Of a stretch of 64,000 nt of DNA, positions 11,061 to 19,813 are shown one piece after another. The stretch lies in contig JAOTOM010001533.1 of the NCBI GenBank assembly GCA_034440615.1, positions 1-64,000 on the forward strand, written 5' to 3'. The translations under genes were made by a program, and so were the position numbers. The notes under the pieces are model-generated. The model worked only from the letters and a program-made list of their open reading frames with translations. It had not been told where the DNA came from and searched no databases. Position 1 is the stretch's first letter, and each line of letters starts with the position of its first letter. Source of the DNA: Ashinkailepas kermadecensis (taxonomy: Eukaryota > Arthropoda > Thecostraca > Neolepadidae).

Positions 11061-12471
11061 CTGGGTGTCACAGTTCTGGGTTCAGCCAGGCACTTTCAAA
11101 CCCCTGCTGCAGTTCCTGGTGGCCGCCATACCCGACATGGCCCCACTGGCGAGAAACTGCGCCATCCTGTTTGACGAGATAGCCATCAGCTCACGGCTGT
11201 GCTACGACCAGGAGCAGGACGTAGTGCGAGGTCCTCACAAACAGCTACAGGTCATCATGGTAAGAATACAATGGAGTTGCAGGTCGCATGCTACTTGCGT
11301 GTTTGCATAGTGCATGCTGATAACGGTTGCATTTTCTGCTGCTTATTTTCTTCTGCTGCTTTCTGCTGCTTTTTGTTGCATTTTCTGCTCTTCAAGCGTT
11401 GGAACCCTACATGCAATTGCTTGCCTTTGGTGTGGGTGTGTTTGCGTGGTGCATGTAGGTAATGATTGCGTTCTCTGCTGCTTGTGCTTCTGGTAATGGA
11501 ACCCTGGTAAGCTATCACTTGCCTTTGGTGTCGGTACAATGGTGCAAATCCACGTCACTTGGCACAGCCAGGGTTTTTCTGTTAAGCTTTTGGCAGTTGG
11601 GAAAGGTCAGGTCCATCTGCGGCGGGGAGTGGAAGCAGCCGGTTTACCTGGAGTTCGACACGCCGGTCACCATCGAGCTGCTGCTGGGTCTGGTGCGCGC
11701 GCTGGAGGACGTGGGATACCCCGTGCGAGCTGTGGTGTCCGACATGGGCGCAAAGAACGTCGGTCTGTGGCGCGATCTGGGGATCGCCAGCTCAGCTTCG
11801 CAAACCCGACCCATCCTGAACGGTATGACAGCCGTATTAGATCTGGTAATATGGTCCTGCACGTAGTATGGATGCATCTTCACGTGGCTCGGTGGTGATG
11901 TGATTGGCATCCTGCGGTATTAAATGGCTATATTAGCTCATCATGTTTATGGTAGGTAGTGCTTATATATACTGCACTGTTCTTGGTTGGAAGAGAGCAA
12001 GGAATTTCGAATTAAAGATGTCGCTGTAGTTGCAGTTCCGCGGACATCTAGTGTGCTTAGACTGTAACATGTGCGCTGCCAGCAATCGAACGGTGCGTCG
12101 ATCGACAATGTTTTCGGCGGACTGCCAATACTATTCTTTATCTGTGCGAATACTAGTCCCGATCTTCACTGCTCCTGAAACACGTGCCGAATGGTATAGT
12201 AAGGGTTGCGTTCTACTGAACTGTGTCTGTGTCTGTGAGGTTGCAATTTGACATTTATATGAATTTTGCAAGGCGTATCTGGTTTCTCGCCGACGTGCCG
12301 CACTGTCTCAAGAACTTACGAAACCGCATTCTGGATGACGGACTATACGTCGGGGGAAAGAGCAACTGCAGCAGGCCATCTCTCAGCGCTGAACACCTGC
12401 TGCAGGTTCTCCACACTGCCGCAACGGACCAGTTCAAGATGTGCCCCAAACTGACTCGGCTCCATCTCCAG
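11061..12471 (+). pseudogene. P-element/THAP9-like transposase, three exons, broken
   Basis: These are three exons of a P-element superfamily transposase (RNase H-like catalytic core). Exon 1 (11061-11250) encodes NCAILFDEIAISSRLCYDQE, matching the catalytic FDE motif of the family. Exon 2 (11597-11822) has WKQPVYLEF and VVSDMGAKNVGLWRDLGI, the SDMG-N-LW signature. Exon 3 (12273-12471) has RIWFLADVPHCLKNLRN, the D-PH-LK-RN signature. Acceptors and donors are AG/GT; exon 1 ends LQ before GTCATC. The exon 1/2 intron sits at the same residue as in the second copy at 62991/63876. A one-base frameshift is inferred near 11790, because the expected FANP segment lies in another frame. No THAP domain was found upstream. 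Exon 3 ends at a GTGTGT donor; later exons are uncertain. Relic of a transposon or a decayed host derivative. Confidence 0.8.
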
Positions 12472-12494
12472 GTGTGTTGAATACGCTGAAAATC

Positions 12495-12555
12495 GAACGT
12501 CGACGTCCGAACGTCGACGTTCGACGTCGAGTTGAACGTCGACGTTGGAGCGGTT
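12495..12555. repeat. Cluster of ACGTCGACGT palindromes
   Basis: Within 60 bp there are three copies of the perfect 10-bp palindrome ACGTCGACGT or close variants, plus CGACGTCG. They lie just downstream of the third P-like exon, in presumed intron. Confidence 0.8.
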
Positions 12556-13071
12556 GAAGTGGTGGGCAAGAGAGGGTAAACAGGGCAGCAACCATCCAGC
12601 CTGCCCACCGGCGGCCAGCCGCAGTCGCCAGCCCAGCGACCCACCCATCCGGCTGTGCCGCCAATGCCCAGATCCCGCTCCAACGTGACCCGGACCCCTA
12701 CATTACACGGCCTTAGCCGATAACGGGCGAAGGGCAATTGTATCATACTTGATCGTTATAAATATGTTATATGCCCTATGCGTGATGCATATGCGAATTG
12801 TACGTATTGCAATGCGTGCAATGTGTGACAGTGCAATTTCGAAGTAACCAGCTGAATACCCAAAACTTAATTTCAGAGTTCATCTGAATTGTAATGAAGT
12901 TTGAAGTGATCCGACATGACTGGTACAATATTATCTTTATCCGATATCAAATCGATGCAAGAAGTGCCAGGTTTCAGCTGGCTGCGCCGTCCCGCTCGTT
13001 TGGTATTCTTGAGGAAAAAATGACCTTCAATATACCTCACTGTCGGCAGGGCATGGGTTAACCTGCCAGGC

Positions 13072-13758
13072 ATGTCCAGATACGTTCTTGCTTACGCAGC
13101 AGCGATGGAGCGTTCGATTCCCGTGTTCGGCTTAATAGTCTTCTTTTCATTTCAGCGTGTGTATGCGCGAACGGAGCCGGCTGCGGAGGGCCTAATCCTG
13201 CCGGTGCTTAGGCTCGGTCCTGCAGTTGCTGCCGCGCCCGCCGCCGCCGCGGCAGCGTCCACCGCTGTCACGGTCACCGCCACTGCCGTGGTCACCGCCG
13301 CTGCCGTTGCCACCGTCACCGCCACCGCCACGGTTACCGCCACCGCCGCGGTCACCGCCACCGTCGACACGGCCGGTCCTAGCGCGGCGACGACCATTGC
13401 CAGCACCGGGGAGGCCGAACTGGCGAGGGCGCTGGCCAACTCCTGTACCTCGTCGCCATACAATGAGTGGCCGCCGTTGTGCTGCCATACAATCGAGTCA
13501 TTATGTAGCAGCTGCCACAAAATCAAGTGGCCGCTGTTGTGCTCGACCGATAAACGCGCATGGGTACCCGTTGTTCAGGAACACCTGCCGGACATGTTGT
13601 TCCCAGAGATGTCATCATCCTTGTTGCTACAGACTGCGATGGCTCAGCGAGTAAGACATTGGATGGTGAAGGACTCGATGCTGGCGGGGTGGTGGCAGGC
13701 GCATTACAGGTACACCTTCGAGCAAGTGTTATTTCTTTGTCCTGAAAACAGGTCTTGA
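13072..13758 (+). CDS. Low-complexity Ala/Val/Thr ORF, possible P-like exon
   Basis: The open frame has 228 codons. A plausible acceptor (CATTTCAG) precedes about 13156, after which it reads RVYARTEPAAEGLILPV. This could be the segment that follows the PH-LK motif in P-element transposases, but the match is weak. Residues of roughly 13230-13380 come from a degenerate GTCACCGCCACCGCC-type repeat, which is Ala/Val/Thr in this frame and Gly-rich on the other strand. The C-terminal part (QRVRHWMVKDSMLAGWW) is not recognised. It lies between the P-like exons and the start of a LINE, so either origin is possible. Confidence 0.25.
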   Translation: MSRYVLAYAAAMERSIPVFGLIVFFSFQRVYARTEPAAEGLILPVLRLGPAVAAAPAAAAAASTAVTVTATAVVTAAAVATVTATATVTATAAVTATVDTAGPSAATTIASTGEAELARALANSCTSSPYNEWPPLCCHTIESLCSSCHKIKWPLLCSTDKRAWVPVVQEHLPDMLFPEMSSSLLLQTAMAQRVRHWMVKDSMLAGWWQAHYRYTFEQVLFLCPENRS

Positions 13759-13762
13759 GAGC

Positions 13763-14568
13763 TTGTCCATATCTGAACACTTCTACGTCAAAGGAGAGTT
13801 TTACGTCCCGCTTCACCTCCACAGTAAACTGGGCACTGGGCGAACCACTCTAGACATGCTGGAGAAACACCGGCCACTTGTCGCCACGTCGACAAGTGGC
13901 CGGTGTCTCCGCCAGTCACCAGCTACGCTCCCCTCGCCCAACCCGACCGAGGGGAGCGAAGCCGTTATAAAAACAGCGCCCAAGAAAACACGCCGGGGCA
14001 GGCGCGGCAGAAGACGCGGATCGCGGGGCGGAACAAGCCACGTGGCAGCTCAACAGCGCAAAGGACAGCTCCACCTGGGACTCATCAATGCCCAATCTAT
14101 CAAACCTAAGCTGCTTGAGCTACACAACGACCTTCGTTCTTACTCTCTAGACCTAGCTGTGGTGACTGAGACCTGGCTGCGACCTAGCACCCCCACGCGT
14201 CTCATTAACTTCCCCGGTTACCAAGTAAAACGCGCGGACCGGCCCGACTCTAGTGGTTACGGTGGGGTGGCGATTATCAGCAAGTCAGCACTAACTATTA
14301 CCGTTTTGAAGATGTCTACGCCTCGGAACTCGAGCTCCAAACTGGAATCACTCTGGGCCAAAGTCAAAGGGAAAAGCGGAAAGTATTTAATTCTAGCAGC
14401 AATCTATCGGCCTCCTGGTAACACTCTTCATGCCTTAAATGATGACTTCGCTGACCTCGAAAGACAGGTTCAATTGGCGACACTGAACTTCACCGGCACT
14501 TTCTACCTCGCAGGTGATCTAGATTGCAACTTTCTCGACACGGCTAATAGCCCAAGCAAAACACACCT
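13763..14568 (+). pseudogene. CR1/L2-like LINE ORF2, endonuclease part (segment 1 of 3)
   Basis: This is the N-terminal half of a LINE ORF2 with an apurinic-type (EEP) endonuclease. After a basic RRGRRGRRRGSRGG tract come LGLINAQSIKPKLLELHNDL (the N motif), VVTETWLRP (catalytic E), SSGYGGVAIIS, LAAIYRPPGN and LAGDLDCNF (the GD-N motif). The frame is cut at SKTHL by the long-TIR transposon and resumes at 19481 with LLEFISNYSL. The break is exact, so the LINE was already present when the DNA transposon landed. The same element continues at 26088. It is dead because of these insertions and a later RT deletion. The clade is inferred from endonuclease and C-terminal motifs. Confidence 0.85.
13864..13910. 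other. Long inverted repeat (hairpin) in LINE 5' region
   Basis: A 17-bp perfect arm (ACACCGGCCACTTGTCG) faces its complement across a 6-nt loop. The stem extends for a few more bases with a 2-nt bulge. It is the strongest small hairpin in the region, near the 5' end of the CR1/L2-like LINE ORF. Confidence 0.85.
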
Positions 14569-15291
14569 GGTGCGGTCCACCAATACGCGTCACCCCCCCC
14601 CCCCCCACCGACCCATCCCGGATTTCTTCATAAATTGGTGGACAGAGGTAATTGAGCGCCCCGAATCCAATGGTGACACTGCCATTTCGATCTGACCAAC
14701 CGCACGTGCGTTATAGCCTCAGGCATTTTTTGATGGTCACGATGCAACGTTAACTTTAAATGGCCATAACTTCTGTTATAATCAACATAATTGCATAAAC
14801 AAATATATCGCTGGATTCATAATAGACCAAAGAACACGTTCCAGTGCTTTATTTTTAAATTTGACAATTTTTTTGGGTCACGTGACCTTAGGTCACGTGA
14901 CACATCATATCGAGCGCATGGAAAATATCCAGTTTTTACATTTTTATATTGTTGTGTAGTATGTTGTCTTTGACTACAAAATACATTGGAGATATGTTTT
15001 TCTAGATTTTGTAATAAAAATCAGAGTATGGAGCGATGACGTCATCAATGGCACCCGATTGTAGGCCACTCAGGGTTGAAGTCAGTTTGTTTCGTGATCT
15101 CGTAGCCTTGCAACCTCCGATGACCTCGGTGACCTTATCTGATCTGAGTTTTACTTCCATGAACTTGACTGACCTTTGGTGACCTAGGGGTCATTTAAGC
15201 AAAGACTTGACCTTTGACATTTAATGACTTATACGGGAGGAGAGAGATTACTGGCGTTATTTTGGATGCTGAATTCGAATTCAGATACAAA
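14569..15291 (+). repeat. Left terminal inverted repeat
   Basis: It matches the reverse complement of 18757-19480 nearly throughout, with scattered substitutions and small indels, ending at the palindrome GAATTCGAATT. It contains a C15 run at about 14591 where the right copy differs, and the palindrome GTCACGTGACC-TTA-GGTCACGTGAC at 14877-14901. Confidence 0.9.
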
Positions 15292-15380
15292 AGTACTCCC
15301 TCAAGGCTTGGAGTTTTGCAATTTAGGTAAATCTCTAATTTGATTCCGAAGAATAACGTGTGACCTTGACCTAACATGTG
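15120..15380. promoter_or_regulatory. Array of TGACCT hexamers in the left TIR
   Basis: At least eight TGACC(T) motifs lie between 15120 and 15380, mirrored as AGGTCA in the right TIR (18830-18910). Repeated subterminal motifs are typical transposase-binding sites. AGGTCA is also the nuclear-receptor half-site, so a promoter role is possible. Function is inferred. Confidence 0.4.
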
Positions 15381-15398
15381 ACCTTGTCTCCGTTACAG

Positions 15399-18300
15399 TG
15401 AATTATAGTTACGATAGAGCTGCAAAGATGCTAAAACAAGAGTACCGAAACTATTGTGCAGATCCTTATGCTGTACACAAAGTCCAGCGTCGGAAAACTG
15501 TTCAGTTAGTGCCAGCTTCTTTAGTAAGTGCCGTGCAAGATCGTCGTATTGAGAAGAGTACTTACTTGTGCCTAACATGCCGGAAGAGATTGATAAAGGA
15601 CCCCAAGAGCTTGCCGCCGGAGGTGGCTCAAGAAGCCTCTGCGCCAGCTTCGTCAGACTCATCTCAATATGATTCAACGTCAATAAGCAGCTCATCGCAG
15701 TGCGATGTCGACACACCAGCGAGACGACAGATCTACAAGGAAGATACTGAAGAAGTCCTGAAGGTTCTCCAACAGACACCGATTCGGACAAGTAAGTGCT
15801 AGGCGTATAAGAATAAATTTTCCTCATGTAAATTTTCTGTATTATGTGCATTACCATCATCAGACATCCTTTTGAAGCTGATATGCATACAGATTATATG
15901 AATTACATTTCGGTTATGAAAGGGAAACCACCATTAAAGAAAGAAAAAATGTTCCATTGCACTCAGTTCGCCGGGTCTAATAGTTTCGGGTTTCACAATG
16001 GAGAAAATGCATGTTGTTCCGATTACCACAACATTAACCTTGGGCGAGCGACAAATGTTCCCAGGTTCCATCATGTATGTAGGTATATTTACTACGTCAG
16101 TTCTTTGAGGACACAGTTTTGATCGCGTCCGAAAAATCAAATTGACATTTTGTAAACTGTACTCTTTTTGACAGGTGGATCATCGGAAGCACAGAAACAG
16201 ACGATAGGAAAGCGCAAATTGAGGGAAGCTACAAGGTTGATGAAAAGGAAACTGTCAACTTCCCTGGGTGTGGAAATCCCAACCCCTGGAGCCACTCCAG
16301 AGAAAAGGAGGCGGTCAGATACTGACATAAAACTGGAGCGGTGAGTGTTATGCCATGCATGTGTTGGAATTGTTGTATTTGATGCTTCGGTGGTGTCCGA
16401 AATGAGGCCGAATGAACTTTGAAATGAAATTGGAGCATTGCTGCATAAGACGCGCTATAGTTCACCGAAGGTGATATGAGAATCTGTTTATTATATACAC
16501 AGCTAGAGAGGCTACCGATATCGCGGCCTCTCCCCCTTAAAGGAAAAAAACGTAATTAATGAGCAACTGGGCTGAGGGTATTGTCCATAAACTTTTATAT
16601 TTAGCAATATTGTTCTTATCATTATTATTTATATAATTTTGCACTTGCTGAACAATGTTTATGGTACTTACCAGTTTCCCCGCGAAGGTCCACTAAAGCG
16701 CAATTTAGTTACCAATTCCGTAACTTAGCCACCTAAATAGGTAAATACAATATCACGTGAAGTGCCCTTGTCATGCTTTAAAAATTAAGGAAATATTGAT
16801 AGAAAATGGTGTATTTCAGATACGACAAGCTGTTGCAACGATTGAAAGCCGAGTACGATCGTAGTGATGACTATCGACGGAGACTTCAAATCCTCACACT
16901 ATCTCCGTTGTCTATACGGCAAACTGCATCCTACTTCGGGGCGAGCTTGCACATGGCCAAGAAAAGCCGCAAGCTTGCTAACGAACGTGGTCTTTTCAAA
17001 GAAATAAGGAAAGGAGGGAGGGGTACAAGGATTACACTAGATGTCAGAGAGAGGGTGGTAGCATTCTATGCGTCAGATGATGTCAGTAGGATGTGTCCTG
17101 GTGCAAACGACTATGTAGTCGTGCGTAACGCAGATGGCGCAAAGGAAAAGATGCAAAAACGCTTAATTATCGGTACCCTGAAAGAAACATATCAACTATA
17201 CAAAGATGACCCCAACAATCCGAAACTGGGGTTTTCTTCATTTTGCGCACTTCGTCCGCGACATTGTGTGTTAGCTGGAAGTAGCGGCACGCACAGCGTG
17301 TGTGTGTGTGTGTACCACGAGAATGTCAAGCTAATGGTAGATTCATACGGAATTCCGGGTCTCACATACCGCGATCTAATCGACCACGCCGTATGTGACA
17401 GCAGTGATCCCGACTGTATGATGCACCGGTGTAACGACTGTCCGGGGGAAGAGGGTGAGTTGGGATTTTTGAGACTCGTACAGGATGACGGTCACAAAAA
17501 CAACCGCCATGACGGAGTCGACATTGACGACGATGACGACGGCGACGACGGTGATGATATTGGCGTGGATGATGATTCAGGGGATGATGATGCGGACAGT
17601 GATGAAGAACATCGGTTTAAGCAATGGGTCAGCACGGATCGGTGCAATCTAATTGACGTTGTTCAGACTCGAGGTGAATTTCTATAGAGTTTAAGCAGTG
17701 CGGTCGTAAAACTGACCAAACATCATTACGTGTCGGCTAACCAGAGCAAAACACTTGCAGACCTCAAGGAATCACTTCCTCCTGGGGAAGCAGTGGGTGT
17801 AGGATATTTTTCGGAAAATTTTCCTTTTGTTATCCAGGACGAGGTTCAGAGTTACCATTGGGATGCGGGACAATGCACCATACACCCATTCATCTCCTAT
17901 TGGCGAGAGGACGATCTTACGGTCCATCAGAGCTTTTGCGTCGTGTCAAACTCGGTAAAACATAACGCGGCTGCTGTTCATGCCTTTTTGAAAAAAAAAC
18001 TAATCCCGGAACTGAAGACTCGGATCCCCAATCTGTCTAAAATTCATTACTTTTCTGATGGTTGCGCGGGACAATACAAAAATCGTTTCAACTTTATTAA
18101 CATCTGCCAGCACGAGACAGACTTTGGATTAAAATGTGACTGGCAGTTCTTTGGAACAGCTCATGGGAAGGGGGCGTGTGATGGCATCGGCGGCACAATG
18201 AAACGGGCGACTGCGAGAGAAAGTCTCTGCCGTCCGCGCACACATCAGATCACGACAGCCTCAGAAGTGTACACCTTCCTGGCCGAAAAATTCCAAACTT

Positions 18301-18491
18301 CAATTATCTCTTTGTTCGTTAGCCAAGTCGATATCGAATCCACAGCTCATGATCTAAAGACCCGCTTCGCCAAAGCTCTGACGGTCCAGGGAACACAGTC
18401 CCTGCACTGCTTCGTGCCGGTAAATACTACCACCATGAGTGTGGCCGAACTGTCGGGCGAACAGGGGCGCCACGTCAATGTCTGCCGTTGA
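15399..18491 (+). pseudogene. Transposase of the long-TIR element, three exons, one in-frame stop
   Basis: Three exons join in phase. Exon 1 (15399-15791) follows an acceptor TTACAG and has a C-x2-C module, YLCLTCRKRLIKDP; its first exon or start lies upstream and was not found. Exon 2 (16175-16340) is basic, ending PEKRRRSDTDIKLE. Exon 3 is 16820-18491. Exon 3 holds YDKLLQRLKAEY, an Asp-rich tract near 17520-17600, then the likely catalytic region: QDEVQSYHWDAGQCTIHPF, HYFSDGCAGQYKNRFNF and FFGTAHGKGACDGIGGTMKR. I recall this SDG...HGKG..DGIGG pattern from many unannotated arthropod and cnidarian proteins, but cannot name its Pfam family. The total would be about 740 residues. A single TAG at 17685-17687 splits exon 3 while the frame continues on both sides, so this copy is probably inactive. 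Confidence 0.8.
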
Positions 18492-18756
18492 ATGATGGAT
18501 CAGTGTCTAGGTAGCCACTCCAGTGAAGCATGTATTCATAGAACAATACATTGCACCTGTCACTAAACCTCTCTGTATACAGACCAGTGTATGTTTTCCT
18601 GTATACCCACATACACGACCACCACCAAAAATATGGGCGAGATCTACCGTTGTCCTTCCAGCCATAACGATCGGTTACTAATGACTAAATATCTGGAATG
18701 CGGACGTTTATTGGACTTGACTATTAGCGTTGCTCAAACGATTGAATATGCCACTT

Positions 18757-19480
18757 AATTCGAATTCAGCATCCCCAAAAAACTATAATCTCCCTTCTCC
18801 CGTCAATGAATGTTAAAGGTCAAGTCTTTGCTTAAATGACCCCTAGGAGGTCACCAAAGGTCAGTCAAGTTCATGGAAGTAAAATGCAGATCAGATAAGG
18901 TCACCCGAGGTCATCGGAGGTTGCAAGGCTACGAGATCACGAATCAAACTGACTTCAACCCTGAGTGGCCTACAATCGGGTGCCATTGATGACGTCATCG
19001 CTCCATACTCTGATTTTTAATACAAAATCTAGAAAAAACATATCTCCAATTTCTTTTGTAGTCAAAGACAACATACTACACAACAATATAAAAATATAAA
19101 AACTGGATATTTTCCGTGCGCTCGATATCATATGTGTCACGTGACCTAAGGTCACGTGACCAAAAAAAAGAGAAATTGTCAAATTTAAAAATAAAGGACT
19201 GGAACGTGATCTTTGGTCTATTACGAATCCAGCGATATATTTGTTTATGCAATTATGTTGATTATAACAGAGGTTATGGCCATTTAAAGTTAACCCTGCA
19301 TCGTGACCATCAAAAAGTGCATGAGGCTATAACGCACGTGCGGTTGGTTAGATCGAAATGGGAGTGTCACCATTGGATTCGGGGCGCTCAATTACCCCTG
19401 TCCACCAATTTAAGAAGAAATCCGAGATGGGTCGGTGTTATTTTGCACCCCAGGTGTGACGCGTATTGGTGGACCGCACC
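18757..19480 (-). repeat. Right terminal inverted repeat
   Basis: Inverted copy of 14569-15291. Its palindrome is at 19136-19160 with centre TAA. A chance open frame at 19116-19490 runs along it and is not coding. Confidence 0.9.
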
Positions 19481-19648
19481 ACCTGCTTGAATTCATAAGC
19501 AACTATTCACTTACCGTGATAGTGCAGCGCCCTACATTCGCCACAGGCTCTTTATTGGATGTCATCATAACAAACTCGCCCATCTCTGACGGCAGAACCA
19601 GTGAGTTTCTGCCACTACAGTCTTCACAAATTTATCATATGTTCCATT
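19481..19648 (+). pseudogene. CR1/L2-like LINE ORF2, segment 2 of 3
   Basis: This directly continues the endonuclease of the segment ending at 14568 (LLEFISNYSLTVIVQRP, then GSLLDVIITNSPISDG). A frameshift is inferred near 19600, because the downstream reading that joins 26088 is in the next frame. The segment stops at the 13-bp TSD of the minus-strand I-clade LINE. Confidence 0.85.
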
Positions 19649-19661
19649 AAAGTAAACAGGT

Positions 19662-19725
19662 TAGTTAGTTATTTTGGTTTTAGGGCGCATCGACTACCGA
19701 GGTCATTTTGCGCCCATAACTATTG
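19662..19725 (-). other. LINE 3'-terminal hairpin and tail
   Basis: On the minus strand: TATGGGCGC, a loop of about 22 nt, then ATGCGCCC, followed by TAAAACC and TAAC repeats. Hairpins at LINE 3' ends are commonly the RT recognition signal. Identical architecture occurs at six other sites in the window. Confidence 0.8.
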
Positions 19726-19813
19726 GAGTTAACAAAGTGCAGTATCAACCTTCACATCGTGGGTAGCCGTCCACCTGGTTCTACTGTGGTACACAAATTA
19801 CAAGCGGTGTGTA

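Larger units (their letters stand above)
14569..19480 (+). mobile_element. 4.9-kb DNA transposon with ~723-bp terminal inverted repeats
   Basis: Long inverted repeats (14569-15291 and 18757-19480) enclose a multi-exon transposase gene. The termini begin GGTGCGGTCCACCAATACGC. The element interrupts the LINE endonuclease between codons for THL and LEF. The target duplication is ambiguous because the terminal bases overlap it: CACCTG (6 bp, if the element starts at GTGCGG) or ACCT (4 bp, if it starts at GGTGCGG). Each TIR carries a perfect 25-bp palindrome with CACGTG half-palindromes, a TGACGTCA motif and a run of TGACCT hexamers. The superfamily is not resolved; 4-bp TSDs would suit Sola-type elements and 6-bp TSDs IS3EU-type ones, but I cannot verify either. 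Confidence 0.9.

Noticed and set aside
13152..13526. Minus-strand Gly/Val-rich ORFs
   Set aside because: Shadow frames of a GTCACCGCC-type repeat.
19116..19490. 124-codon ORF in the right TIR
   Set aside because: Lies wholly in terminal repeat; the mirror sequence in the left TIR does not keep the frame.
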